From: an uncultured Pseudoalteromonas sp.
Lineage (GTDB): Bacteria > Pseudomonadota > Gammaproteobacteria > Enterobacterales > Alteromonadaceae
Direction: 5' to 3'
NCBI GenBank assembly: GCA_947493455.1
Contig: CANLRB010000021.1
Location: forward strand, 19,114 to 83,113
Length of the DNA: 64,000 bases
This document shows positions 16,721 to 26,518 of this stretch, piece by piece (the stretch's first letter is position 1; every line of letters starts with the position of its first letter). The notes beneath the pieces were generated by a model, which was given only the letters and a program-made list of their open reading frames with translations, searched no databases and had not been told where the DNA came from. A program made the translations under genes and the position numbers.

Positions 16721-18640
16721 ATGAACTATAAAAAAGGTCTAGTAGCGCTAGCAATCACAGGTGCTCTAGCTACTCCATTTGCCAACGCAGCTGATATCCG
16801 TGCGTTTGGTGGTCAAGACGTAACAAACAGTACTGCTTCAGTTTTAAACCAAACTGGTCCACAAGCTGGTGTTGTTGGTCAAATGAACTTCTTCATGAAC
16901 GGTACTGGTGCTTCAGGTCCAGTTCTTGCTGATGATTTAACAATTGACCAAATCTTAGCTGGTACAGATGTTGTTGTTGATCTTGATGCGGACGGCACTC
17001 CTGCAACAAACGGTCCATTCATTGGTTCAATGCGTACTGACGTTTCAGTTGGTTATGCTGCTGACGTTACAATTCCGAACGAAGCAACATACGAAATCGT
17101 AATCAATAACTACGGTCAAGGTAACGATTTTGACGAAGCTGATTTCGCAGCAAACAACCCAGGTGGTTTTGCTGATTCACTAACTGGTGAGTTAGTTCTT
17201 GTTGCTCAGGAAGCTGGCACAGATAACTTCCGTGAGCTTGGTGGTGCAATCGATACTAAAGTTGTTAACGGTGTTATCGTTCGCGTACTTATTCAGATCG
17301 ATACAAACGTTGATACACTAGACGGTATCACGTGGGTAGACTCTGCAACAGGCCTTAGTCAAAGTGCTCCTCAGTTACGTGGTGAAGCAATCGAAGCTGG
17401 TACTCAGATCTTCCTAGCTACACGTGACAACAATAACGTATACAACCCACTGCAAGTAGAACTAACTGCTGTTGCAGAGCAAGGTGATGTAGTTGACGTG
17501 TCTATCCCAACAGTAACAAACACTGGTGGTCTAGAGCTAAGCCAACTAGCAGCGGGTAACACTCGTCTAGTAACTGTAGGCGACGGTTTCCAATTACAAG
17601 TTGTTGACCAAGCGACTTCAACTATTGAAGTTGAAAATGACCGTACTACTTTCGCAGATTGTGAAAGCTCAGATGAAACAGTAACTACTACTGGTCCTGA
17701 CGCTGGTGACGATTATGTTTGTGCTGCATCTGGTGACCGTTTAACTTCACGTGCTAAGTTAATGTTCACTAGCTCTTCAGACGTTAGCCTAGACATCAAC
17801 CAAACTAACACTATGTCTTTCGACCTTTCTCGTGAAGACGGTGAGTCAGTTTCTGGTGTTTCTACTGTAGCGTTTGGTTCAGTTGGTACATCTAAGAACA
17901 GCAGTGACGTTTACCAAGGTTCAGGTAGCCTTCTAAACATTGGTCTATTCGACGCGAGCAACGTTCGTCAAGAAGCTAACCTAGACATTACTGCATCAGG
18001 TACTGCACCATTATTCCCTAACTCAGAAAGCGCTGAAGACTGGGTGTTAGAAAATGTTGTTATCTCTGGTGGTAACTTACCTGCGAACACTAAAGTAAAC
18101 GTTCCAGTAGTATACGGTGAAACTAACACTGTACTTTCTGGTAACACTTACGTTCGTAAAGATTCTAACTCTGTAGAACTTGACCGTGTAACTCACGTTT
18201 GGGGTATCGATGGTGCTCTATTCAAGACTCCATACGTATACAGCATCCCAGGTGCTGCAGGTTGGAGCTCAACGATTAAAGTTACTAACGAGTTCAACAC
18301 TCCAGCTGGTATCCAAGCAGACATCATCGTTGCTCCAGCAGGTCTAGGTGTAGGCGGTAACGCGGGTAACACATTCATTGGTGTTAAACTACCTCTTGAA
18401 ATCCCTGCAATGGGTCAGTATACGTTCTCAGGTACTCAGCTAATTGAAGCTATCAACGCTCAATTCGGTGCTGGTACTCTTGATGAGTCAGCTGCTTGGC
18501 ACATTGAAGCGACATTCCTAGTGAATGCTCCACAAAACTACGTACACGCAGCAGCACAAAACTCAAGCCCATCAGGCCGTGCTGATAGCCCAGTACTATA
18601 CAAGACTAACAACTCAGCTGACGGTCGTCAGTGGCAGTAA
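16721..18640 (+). CDS. Putative S-layer-like abundant secreted protein
   Basis: Secreted 639-residue protein with a clear Sec signal peptide (MNYKKGLVALAITGALATPF, cut after ANA near residue 23). The mature protein is acidic and rich in Thr, Val, Asn, Asp and Gly with alternating beta-strand patterns. It has only two Cys (near residues 311 and 332) and no membrane anchor, as expected for a self-assembling surface protein. Codon choice differs from its neighbours: AAC, GAC, TTC, CGT, GGT and GCT prevail where neighbours use AAT, GAT and TTT. This marks very high expression. It has tandem promoters, a strong ribosome binding site and its own terminator, directly behind a complete T2SS-like operon. 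It recalls the Slr4 S-layer proteins reported from Pseudoalteromonas, but homology was not tested. Alternative: another abundant T2SS cargo. Confidence 0.7.
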   Translation: MNYKKGLVALAITGALATPFANAADIRAFGGQDVTNSTASVLNQTGPQAGVVGQMNFFMNGTGASGPVLADDLTIDQILAGTDVVVDLDADGTPATNGPFIGSMRTDVSVGYAADVTIPNEATYEIVINNYGQGNDFDEADFAANNPGGFADSLTGELVLVAQEAGTDNFRELGGAIDTKVVNGVIVRVLIQIDTNVDTLDGITWVDSATGLSQSAPQLRGEAIEAGTQIFLATRDNNNVYNPLQVELTAVAEQGDVVDVSIPTVTNTGGLELSQLAAGNTRLVTVGDGFQLQVVDQATSTIEVENDRTTFADCESSDETVTTTGPDAGDDYVCAASGDRLTSRAKLMFTSSSDVSLDINQTNTMSFDLSREDGESVSGVSTVAFGSVGTSKNSSDVYQGSGSLLNIGLFDASNVRQEANLDITASGTAPLFPNSESAEDWVLENVVISGGNLPANTKVNVPVVYGETNTVLSGNTYVRKDSNSVELDRVTHVWGIDGALFKTPYVYSIPGAAGWSSTIKVTNEFNTPAGIQADIIVAPAGLGVGGNAGNTFIGVKLPLEIPAMGQYTFSGTQLIEAINAQFGAGTLDESAAWHIEATFLVNAPQNYVHAAAQNSSPSGRADSPVLYKTNNSADGRQWQ

Positions 18641-18664
18641 TTACTAACCTAGTTAGTAAGTCTT

Positions 18665-18692
18665 AAAAAAGGGTGCATTTGCACCCTTTTTA
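18665..18692 (+). terminator. Rho-independent terminator after the S-layer-like gene
   Basis: Perfect stem GGGTGC/GCACCC (18671-18676 and 18681-18686) with flanking A and T runs that extend the pairing, a 4-base loop and a T tract. It lies 25 bases after the stop. Confidence 0.88.
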
Positions 18693-18866
18693 CATTTTTA
18701 AACATAATAAATTGCTAAATAAGTATTAATTTCCTGCCTAGGCATCGCCGTTAATTGCGATTAAACAATCTTTAATATAGTATCAATATTATTTTCCCTA
18801 CCTTTATTGTAGATACTATGCACTATCAAAAAACCTTAATTTACGTTGTTTATAAATGAGGCTGCT

Positions 18867-21800
18867 ATGAAAAACAAATTTATGAAATTGACACTCTTGC
18901 CCTTACTGCCGCTTAGTTTTAGCTCGGCCGCCAGTATATATGGTCAATGGAACGATGTAGATATGGGGCGAAAACATGGCGCAGCAATTACTGCGGAAGG
19001 ACAATTAAAGGGATGGGGTGATAACCAGTATCGCTCAATCGGCGCTGATGTAATGCAAAATGTCGATTCTCCAGTATTAATTGGCGACAAAAGTGATTGG
19101 GTTACAGTCGAAACCGGACGTTTTGAGACGTTTGCAATTGATAGTAGTGGACGACTTTATCAAGTAAATAGAAGCGTGAACGCGGCCACTGCTTTAGATG
19201 AAATCATTGTTGAAGTTGAGAGTGTTCCGCAAGCAATTCAATGGCAATCTATTTCGTCTAACTTTTATACCCATTTTGCGATTGCGAGTGATGGTAAATT
19301 ATATGGTTGGGGTGATAACTCTCGCCAATTAGTCAGTAATACAAACGAAGCGACAACAATTAACGAACCTGTTGAATTTACGGATGTTACCGGTGCATTG
19401 TGGCAGGATGTACAAACTAACTTAAATACCGCGATTGGTCTGACTCAAACTGGCGAGATATATACTTGGGGGTTAAATTTCAATGGCTTTTTAGGTCGAA
19501 CTGCGTTTGAGAGCCGTTATTATGCCCCCGATGTTGTAGTAAATAGTGAAGGAACAAAGTGGGTTGCTATATCGGCAAAAAACAATGGTGTATTAGCGAT
19601 TGATGAAAACGGTGTCTTGTGGGCGTGGGGTGAGGTGTATACACCAAGTACCTATTTAACCCCAACTAAAGTCAAATATGCCAATGGCGATGACGTCATT
19701 GTTGATGTTACTGGATCGTATAAAGAAATAGCAAACCGCATAGCAACATCAGAGTCAACCGCTGGTTTTATCGCGACGACGGGCGATGTATATGCATGGG
19801 GTGAAAACTTTAAGAAGATGTTAGACCAAGAAGGGGGAGATGTAATTCGAACCCCTGTGGCATTAAAAGATACGGCCTATAACAATTTACAAGCTAAAAG
19901 TATCAAAATGGGTGATAAAGCGATTGCCTTTCTCGGTTTAGACAACAAGTTATCAGTTCTTGGTGATAACTATGAAGGTCAACTTGGAATTGATACATCT
20001 TATTTTGCGTTAAACTCATTTGTGACATTCCCGTCACAAGGTGTGGCGTGGCAAAGTGTTACGGCCGGTAATAATCATTCACTGGCAGTGCGTATTTTAG
20101 ACGTTTGTTACCCGCAAACTGTACTCGATAGCAATGCACATATTATACAACCTACAGGATGCCCAGATGCATCAGGTATTACAACTTCATTTCCAATTGG
20201 TGAGGTTTGGGGAAGTGGTGATAATAGCGCAGGTCAATTAAGTGACTCTATTCAAGATCCTGATGATAGTACACCAGTGATAGAGCAGTTTTCAAAATTA
20301 ACGATTATTGATCAAGACACAGTCAATCAACAAACACCGCTAACAAAGAAAGATTGGATATCTGTTACCGCGCATGGCGACCACTCTTTTGCAATTGACG
20401 CATCTGGAAAAATGTATGCTTGGGGTGACAACACTCATGGTCAACTTGGTCTCGGTAGCCAAACAAGTATATCAACGCCTCAACCTGTTGTGAATGAAAG
20501 TGGTAGCCAAACTTTATGGCGCAGTGTAAGTACGAACGATAGGCATACGCTAGCTGTTGCCATCGATGGTTCTTTATGGGCTTGGGGTAATCAGCAAAAT
20601 GGGCGACTGGGTAACGGTGTATCTGCAGATGTTAATGTAATTTATCCAACTAAAATTGGTCACGCGACTAACTGGGTGAGTGTACATGCGGGCGATACCT
20701 TTTCTCAAGCTGTTAACTCAAGTGGTGCACGCTTTGCATGGGGAACTTCTGCAAATGGTGAACTCGGGTTTGCATCAATACCGGCGAATACAAGTACGCC
20801 ACAGCTAGTTGATGATCAAAAAGTTTGGTCGATGTTAAGTGCTACAGACAAGCGAACAATAGGTCAAGCCGACAACGCTTTGTATGTCTGGGGCCTGGAG
20901 CAGAATTTAGCTGTTGATCCGGTCGAAGACGCATTAATACCGACGACGCTGCCGGACGGGCAGCAAAACAATATAAACACGCAAGGCCCTTATTTAGCCT
21001 TATCAGCTGGTGCGACAACGTCATTTATTATCGACAAAGATAACAACTTATGGGGCAGTGGTACTGGCTCGCACGGTCAATTGGGAACAAATAATTTATC
21101 GTTCTCTGAAAAATTACCGGTGCCAGTAAACTCTGAGTACGACTGGCAGCTTGTAGATGCAGGTGATTCGCATACTATAGCCCTCACAACAACTAATAAA
21201 ATGTTTGTATGGGGTAACAACGAATACAATCAATTAGGTGTTATTACTGCCAGCCATCGTATGTATGAAACGTCGCCGACGGTACTTAATACTTATGACC
21301 AAGACGGCGATGATGTTCCTGACTATTTAGATAAATTCCCTGAAGACCCACGCTATACGATAGATACTGATGGCGATGGTACTCCAGATCAGATCGATAA
21401 TGATAATGATAATGATGGGTTAACAGATGCGATTGAACTAGAAATAGGACTGAACCCGTTAGATGCATCTGATGCGAATACCGATGTTGATGGCGATGGT
21501 ATAGGTGCGTTAACTGAATACAACACGTATAAAACATGTGAGCTTGTGCAAGGTACCGCATGTACAGCTGCGTTGTCAGTGCCAAATGTCTTAAGTCTTG
21601 ACTATATTAAAAATGCAATTTATGCATCTAACTTAAATGAAAACTTTTTAAATCGTCGTTATTTTTCTTTCGAAGATGAAGAGTTTACATCTGGCTTGAG
21701 TTGGTTAACGACAGACAACAAACTTGCCATTAACAATAAGATTAACAGCAATTCGAAAGTTGGTTATACCTACGATGATAGGAATAAAGCGACCCATGAA

Positions 21801-24350
21801 GTGCTCGTTACGAGCGATAATCCGTACCACGGTAACAAGTCGATTAAGTTAACGAACACAAATAACGCGGTTACGTTCAACTATATTCAAGACATTTATA
21901 GCAACGATGTTACTTATCGTAAGCTGAAAGCAGGTAAGGTGTTCTTTAGCTTTAGAACTAATACCGCTTTTGGTCAGTCTGGAGATAGTATCGAACTACG
22001 TCTAATCGGTGGACAAGATCAAGGTATTGACGATGTCACACTATGGAAAAAAGGCTATACGTATACGCCTGGTAAGGTCATTGAAGTCGAATTAACATCA
22101 CAGATGATTGGCAATGGCTTTGCGCAACTTTCATGGATAATGACTGATGCATCATGTACTGGACCAAATCCAGACTGTAGTGCTGAAGTATGGTTAGATA
22201 CAATTTCATTCCCGATTGATATTAACGATAATGGTGAAGGCATTCCAATTGAGTACGTTGCAGCAATTGAAAGTGCAGATGACCGAGGTAGTGAAGATGC
22301 TGACGGTGACACCTTAACTAATCTTGAAGAATATCAATATGGTACAAACCCAAATTCTAGTGATACAGATTCAGATGGTCTAAATGACAAGTGGGAAATC
22401 ACTTATGGGTTTAATCCGTTGCAAGGTGGCGAAGAGAACTTAGACTCTGACGGTGATGGACTAACAAACTTAGAAGAATCAGCGGCAAACACTAATCCAA
22501 ATTCAGCTGACACAGATGGTGATGGTTTACCGGATAAGTGGGAAGTTGATAATGGACTACCTGCCAACAATTCCTCTAATGCCAATGGTGACTCAGACAG
22601 TGATGGCTTAACGGATACGCAAGAATTTGAGCGTGGTACTATGCCGAATAACCCTGATACTGATAATGATGGTATTCTCGATGGCACGGATGAAGACCCA
22701 TTTACACCCGCAGATACTGATGGAGATGGCTGGACTAATGACATTGAACGAAATGACACTGCACTCGATGAGGACGATGCTCGCGATGTATGGTCTGATA
22801 GCGATAAAGACGGACGCCCGCTGGTTCTTGAAGGATTAGAACAAGCTGATGCAGCTACAAAAGATAACGATGTTGTAACGACGCCACGTAATCTTGTGAT
22901 TCAAGCTTATGTTGACACAATGTCACTGACTCAACTGCAATCGATGTATCAAGATCCGATTTCAAGTGAGGATGCGCGAACTGCGATTGAAGCTAAGGTT
23001 GATGAAGTAAACGCGGGTGATGTGACTCCAGCACAACTCTATCATGACCTATTGATGAGTTCTAATTCGGACTTTGCATTAATGGGCTTTATTGGTCGTA
23101 CTTATTTAGCATGTTTTAATCGTTCACCTGATATCGAAGGGGTTCGTTTTAATCGTGAAAAATTAAGCACGGGTGCGATGACTGAATTAGAGTTAGTTAC
23201 AAGTTTTGTTAACTCGACTGAGTTTAAAAACCGCTATGGTGATGAACTGACAAATGAGCAGTTTATGGTTCTGATTTATCAAAATATATTCCAAAGAGCT
23301 CCGGATGATGCTGGACTTGCTTTTTGGGTGGGTCGTTTAAATGACGGTCTAATTACGCGTCCGCAGCTAGTTTATGAGTTTATTAAGTCAACTGAATTCA
23401 CTACTAACCCTGAAAAAGAGCGTGATTCAGAACAACGCGTTAAAGTGCTAAGTCAAATTATTCGCAAACAATCACTAACCGATGCTGAAGCGGCTCTTTA
23501 TACAACGTGGTATAAAGAAAACAGACACACAGTAAATAGCCCTAATGGCCTGCTTTCGGTAGTGACAGCGATGATTGGAAGTCGCGAATATTATTTGCGC
23601 TTACAGGATTCGATTGATTTGTTAGTTGATACTGATGACGATGAGCGTCCTGATATTCTCGAATTTGTAGAAGGCTCAGATGTCAACGTAGCTGACAATG
23701 ACGTTATTAACAGCGATGCTGCGTTTATTCGCCAAAGTTATCGTGATTTGAGTGATGAGTTTTGGTCAATTGACGGTGTTGCGCCACTAGTGACAGATCT
23801 TACTAATGCGGCAAGTCGCGCTGAATGGTTGAACAATTCTAATATTCTGACGTCAGAAGGGTTTTTAAATAAACAACCCGTTGTTAGATTGTATTTTGCA
23901 ACCTTCTTGCGTCACCCTGACTTTAATGGTTTAAATTACTGGCAAGGTAGATATGACAGTGGTATGTCGCTTTCAGCGATTGCTGAAGTATTTGCATCGA
24001 GCAATGAGTTTACCAACTTATATGGTAGTTTAAGCAACGAAGATTTTGTCTCTAAGATGTATGATAATATTTTTGGACGTTTACCAGATGCAGGGGGCTT
24101 AGCGTTCTGGACCGGTAAATTAAATGACGGTATGTCGCGCGGCGATTTATTGGTTAACTTTAGTGAATCGACTGAAGGTAAAGCGGCTAAAGATTCACAA
24201 GTCCAAGCTTCATTGCTGTACCATTATTTGACTGATAAAACGGCATCAGGTGCTGATATCGCTGCCGCTGTTACAGCTATTGATGGTGGAAATCGTTTAT
24301 CTGTTATTGAGTCGATTTTAAGCTCTGCGGATTATTCGAACCGTTTCTAG
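18867..24350 (+). CDS. Giant secreted RCC1-repeat protein with TSP3-type repeats and C-terminal DUF4214 module
   Basis: 1,827-residue secreted protein. The ATG at 18867 has a TGAGG site 5 bases upstream and gives a good signal peptide ending SFSSAAS; the frame is open from 18846. Residues 20-800 contain about 12 RCC1-type blades (pattern W..V.AG..H..A....G..WAWG.N..GQLG), enough for one or two beta-propellers. Aspartate-rich TSP3/calcium-type repeats (DTDGDGTPD) follow, then a jelly-roll-like region (about 930-1120) that may bind carbohydrate, then more TSP3 repeats. The last 540 or so residues (from about 22711) hold two pairs of DUF4214 units separated by a TSP3 unit and end in SADYSNRF. 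The same tail closes the protease at 28508. Role inferred: surface-attached adhesin or scaffold exported by the neighbouring system. Confidence 0.85.
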   Translation: MKNKFMKLTLLPLLPLSFSSAASIYGQWNDVDMGRKHGAAITAEGQLKGWGDNQYRSIGADVMQNVDSPVLIGDKSDWVTVETGRFETFAIDSSGRLYQVNRSVNAATALDEIIVEVESVPQAIQWQSISSNFYTHFAIASDGKLYGWGDNSRQLVSNTNEATTINEPVEFTDVTGALWQDVQTNLNTAIGLTQTGEIYTWGLNFNGFLGRTAFESRYYAPDVVVNSEGTKWVAISAKNNGVLAIDENGVLWAWGEVYTPSTYLTPTKVKYANGDDVIVDVTGSYKEIANRIATSESTAGFIATTGDVYAWGENFKKMLDQEGGDVIRTPVALKDTAYNNLQAKSIKMGDKAIAFLGLDNKLSVLGDNYEGQLGIDTSYFALNSFVTFPSQGVAWQSVTAGNNHSLAVRILDVCYPQTVLDSNAHIIQPTGCPDASGITTSFPIGEVWGSGDNSAGQLSDSIQDPDDSTPVIEQFSKLTIIDQDTVNQQTPLTKKDWISVTAHGDHSFAIDASGKMYAWGDNTHGQLGLGSQTSISTPQPVVNESGSQTLWRSVSTNDRHTLAVAIDGSLWAWGNQQNGRLGNGVSADVNVIYPTKIGHATNWVSVHAGDTFSQAVNSSGARFAWGTSANGELGFASIPANTSTPQLVDDQKVWSMLSATDKRTIGQADNALYVWGLEQNLAVDPVEDALIPTTLPDGQQNNINTQGPYLALSAGATTSFIIDKDNNLWGSGTGSHGQLGTNNLSFSEKLPVPVNSEYDWQLVDAGDSHTIALTTTNKMFVWGNNEYNQLGVITASHRMYETSPTVLNTYDQDGDDVPDYLDKFPEDPRYTIDTDGDGTPDQIDNDNDNDGLTDAIELEIGLNPLDASDANTDVDGDGIGALTEYNTYKTCELVQGTACTAALSVPNVLSLDYIKNAIYASNLNENFLNRRYFSFEDEEFTSGLSWLTTDNKLAINNKINSNSKVGYTYDDRNKATHEVLVTSDNPYHGNKSIKLTNTNNAVTFNYIQDIYSNDVTYRKLKAGKVFFSFRTNTAFGQSGDSIELRLIGGQDQGIDDVTLWKKGYTYTPGKVIEVELTSQMIGNGFAQLSWIMTDASCTGPNPDCSAEVWLDTISFPIDINDNGEGIPIEYVAAIESADDRGSEDADGDTLTNLEEYQYGTNPNSSDTDSDGLNDKWEITYGFNPLQGGEENLDSDGDGLTNLEESAANTNPNSADTDGDGLPDKWEVDNGLPANNSSNANGDSDSDGLTDTQEFERGTMPNNPDTDNDGILDGTDEDPFTPADTDGDGWTNDIERNDTALDEDDARDVWSDSDKDGRPLVLEGLEQADAATKDNDVVTTPRNLVIQAYVDTMSLTQLQSMYQDPISSEDARTAIEAKVDEVNAGDVTPAQLYHDLLMSSNSDFALMGFIGRTYLACFNRSPDIEGVRFNREKLSTGAMTELELVTSFVNSTEFKNRYGDELTNEQFMVLIYQNIFQRAPDDAGLAFWVGRLNDGLITRPQLVYEFIKSTEFTTNPEKERDSEQRVKVLSQIIRKQSLTDAEAALYTTWYKENRHTVNSPNGLLSVVTAMIGSREYYLRLQDSIDLLVDTDDDERPDILEFVEGSDVNVADNDVINSDAAFIRQSYRDLSDEFWSIDGVAPLVTDLTNAASRAEWLNNSNILTSEGFLNKQPVVRLYFATFLRHPDFNGLNYWQGRYDSGMSLSAIAEVFASSNEFTNLYGSLSNEDFVSKMYDNIFGRLPDAGGLAFWTGKLNDGMSRGDLLVNFSESTEGKAAKDSQVQASLLYHYLTDKTASGADIAAAVTAIDGGNRLSVIESILSSADYSNRF

Positions 24351-24368
24351 ACAGACCTTTTAAATTTA

Positions 24369-24401
24369 AAAGGCGCGCTAATGGTATTAGCGCGCCTTTT
24401 T
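24369..24401 (+). terminator. Rho-independent terminator after the RCC1/DUF4214 gene
   Basis: Perfect 11-bp stem GGCGCGCTAAT/ATTAGCGCGCC (24372-24382, 24386-24396) with a 3-base loop and a T run, 18 bases after the stop. Confidence 0.92.
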
Positions 24402-24452
24402 CGTTATTATTGCTACATATTTAGAAGGTGAAAAACACCACTCTTAATGCTG

Positions 24453-24481
24453 ATTGTTATAACAATATTAAGGCCTTAATA
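24453..24481. promoter_or_regulatory. Two abutting perfect palindromes upstream of the dehydratase gene
   Basis: ATTGTTATAACAAT (24453-24466, 14 bases) is followed directly by TATTAAGGCCTTAATA (24466-24481, 16 bases), sharing one base. Both are perfect palindromes. They lie between a terminator and the next gene and overlap weak promoter-like boxes (TTGTTA, 17 bases, TAATAA). A regulator-binding site is the likeliest meaning. Confidence 0.4.
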
Positions 24482-24557
24482 AGTGGTTTAATAGTTATAT
24501 GTCAACTGAGGTACTTGTGGTTTCTCAATTATTTGAATCCGAAATGAAAACTTGTTT

Positions 24558-26465
24558 ATGAATATACATCAGATTATTAATAGGCTGAGTAAAGCTCAAA
24601 AAAGAGCAATAACATTACTTGCAGATATTTCGTTTATTTCAATTTCATTTTGGGTTGGTCTTTACTTGTACCCAAACTCTGAAGTAGTCGAATTTAGTAG
24701 TGAAATATGGACACTATTTTTTGTACTTTTGCTGTTTTCGTTGTTTATATTTATACGTGTCGGGTTATATCGTGCGGTGCTGAGTTATATTGATACTAAA
24801 GCATTGGCTGTCGTTACCGGAAGCATTTTGACATCGACTGCTTTTTTAATATTACTAGCGTTTTATCTTGATCTTAATTTACCTCGTAGTCTGCCATATA
24901 TTTACGCAACTCATTTAGCACTCATGGTTGGCGGTAGTCGTATTTTTTTCCGTGCAATGGGAAACTCTAAAAAACCGTATGAAAGGGAAAGAGTTGTAAT
25001 ATATGGTGCGGGTTCCGCTGGAACGCAACTTGCGACTGCCTTGCATAATTGTGACGAGTATTACGTTGAGGCTTTTGTTGACGATGATCGCAAGAAGTGT
25101 GGTAGCAAGGTGATGGGTTCTAAGGTATATGAACACTCCCAGTTAGTGGAGTTAATTGAACGCATCAATCCAAGCAAATTATTGCTAGCTATCCCAAGTA
25201 TTACACCTGCTCGTAGAAAGAACATATTGTTAGAGCTTGAGCACTTACCAGTTAAAGTACAAAGTATCCCGAGTATTAATGACCTTGTTAAGGGAAAGCA
25301 CAAAATCGATGATATTCATGACGTAGATGTACATGATTTATTGGGTCGAGCACCTGTCGAGCCGAATACGACGCTACTTCGCTCAAATATTGATGGTAAG
25401 GTTGTAATGGTGACAGGGGCAGGGGGCTCTATAGGCTCAGAATTGTGTCGCCAGATTGTGCTCTTGCAACCGAGGAAATTAATATTGTTTGAGCTTTCAG
25501 AGTATGCGTTATATAGCATCGAAAAGGAGCTATCAGCAATCAAGCTAGAGAACGAGCTAGATGTCGAGATTTTGCCTTTGTTAGGATCTGTGCAGCGTAA
25601 AAATCGTTTGAAAGCAGTTATCCAATCTTTTTCTGTACAAACCTTGTATCACGCAGCTGCCTATAAGCATGTTCCATTAGTTGAATATAATGTTGTTGAA
25701 GGGGTTCGCAATAATATTTTTGGTACGCTCGCTGTTGCGGAAGCTGCTATTAATGCAAAAGTAGAGACTTTCGTTCTTATCTCAACTGACAAAGCAGTTC
25801 GACCGACAAACGTGATGGGCGCAACAAAGCGAATGGCTGAGCTTGTACTACAAGCACTAGCAATGGAAACTCACAATACGCGCTTTTGTATGGTGCGCTT
25901 TGGTAATGTATTAGGTTCTTCGGGCTCTGTTGTACCATTGTTTAGAAAACAAATTGCTAAAGGGGGGCCTGTTACGATTACACATCCTGAGATTACTCGC
26001 TACTTTATGACGATTCCTGAGGCTTCACAGCTCGTTATTCAGGCTGGCGCAATGGGTAAGGGTGGTGATGTTTTCGTTTTGGATATGGGGCAACCTGTAA
26101 GGATCCATGACTTGGCGATAAAAATGATCCACTTGTCAGGACTAAAAGTTTCAGACGAAAATGGTAACGGTGACATTGAGGTTCAATATACTGGTCTGCG
26201 ACCAGGAGAAAAGCTATATGAGGAACTCTTGGTTGGCGATAATGTGAGTGGTACGCAACATGAGCGTATTATGACTGCAAATGAATACTGTCTTTCTTGG
26301 TCAAAACTAAAGGTTGTTATTGATGAGTTGGACTCAGCGTGTCATCACTTTGAACATGAAAGAATTCGGGAGTTGCTGCTTAATGCGCCAACGTCGTTTA
26401 ATCCAAGTAGTGAGATTGAAGACTTGGTGTGGAAGCACTCAACATACCTTAAGCCGGTAAGTTAG
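24558..26465 (+). CDS. Membrane-bound nucleotide-sugar 4,6-dehydratase (FlaA1/PglF/WbpM family)
   Basis: Makes a UDP-4-keto-6-deoxy-HexNAc from a UDP-HexNAc, the first step to 2,4-diamino or 6-deoxy amino sugars. The 635-residue full-length form has four hydrophobic segments (about 15-135), a first nucleotide-binding domain (VIYGAGSAGTQLA near 155) and the catalytic SDR domain from about residue 285 (TGAGGSIGSELCRQ). The active site reads STDKAVRPTNVMGATKR, with the Met in place of the SDR Tyr followed by Lys that marks this family. The start is the ATG at 24558. It stands alone between two terminators. It probably supplies the PLP aminotransferase (3722) and formyltransferase (5853). Confidence 0.9.
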   Translation: MNIHQIINRLSKAQKRAITLLADISFISISFWVGLYLYPNSEVVEFSSEIWTLFFVLLLFSLFIFIRVGLYRAVLSYIDTKALAVVTGSILTSTAFLILLAFYLDLNLPRSLPYIYATHLALMVGGSRIFFRAMGNSKKPYERERVVIYGAGSAGTQLATALHNCDEYYVEAFVDDDRKKCGSKVMGSKVYEHSQLVELIERINPSKLLLAIPSITPARRKNILLELEHLPVKVQSIPSINDLVKGKHKIDDIHDVDVHDLLGRAPVEPNTTLLRSNIDGKVVMVTGAGGSIGSELCRQIVLLQPRKLILFELSEYALYSIEKELSAIKLENELDVEILPLLGSVQRKNRLKAVIQSFSVQTLYHAAAYKHVPLVEYNVVEGVRNNIFGTLAVAEAAINAKVETFVLISTDKAVRPTNVMGATKRMAELVLQALAMETHNTRFCMVRFGNVLGSSGSVVPLFRKQIAKGGPVTITHPEITRYFMTIPEASQLVIQAGAMGKGGDVFVLDMGQPVRIHDLAIKMIHLSGLKVSDENGNGDIEVQYTGLRPGEKLYEELLVGDNVSGTQHERIMTANEYCLSWSKLKVVIDELDSACHHFEHERIRELLLNAPTSFNPSSEIEDLVWKHSTYLKPVS

Positions 26466-26487
26466 CTAGCTCTACTGCGATATTGAG

Positions 26488-26518
26488 AGCCTGCACCGTT
26501 GTGCAGGCTTTTTTTTTT
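26488..26518 (+). terminator. Rho-independent terminator after the dehydratase gene
   Basis: Perfect 9-bp stem AGCCTGCAC/GTGCAGGCT (26488-26496, 26501-26509), loop CGTT and a run of T residues reaching 26518. The T run touches the stop codon of the convergent gene. Confidence 0.92.

Noticed and set aside
18720-18866. Promoter for the RCC1/DUF4214 gene
   Set aside because: Several AT-rich boxes exist, but none has a -35 and -10 pair close enough to consensus with correct spacing.
21286-22759. Reverse-strand frames opposite the TSP3-type repeats
   Set aside because: They are shadows of the forward Asp-rich repeats, with His/Tyr- or Ser/Pro-rich translations and no start signals.
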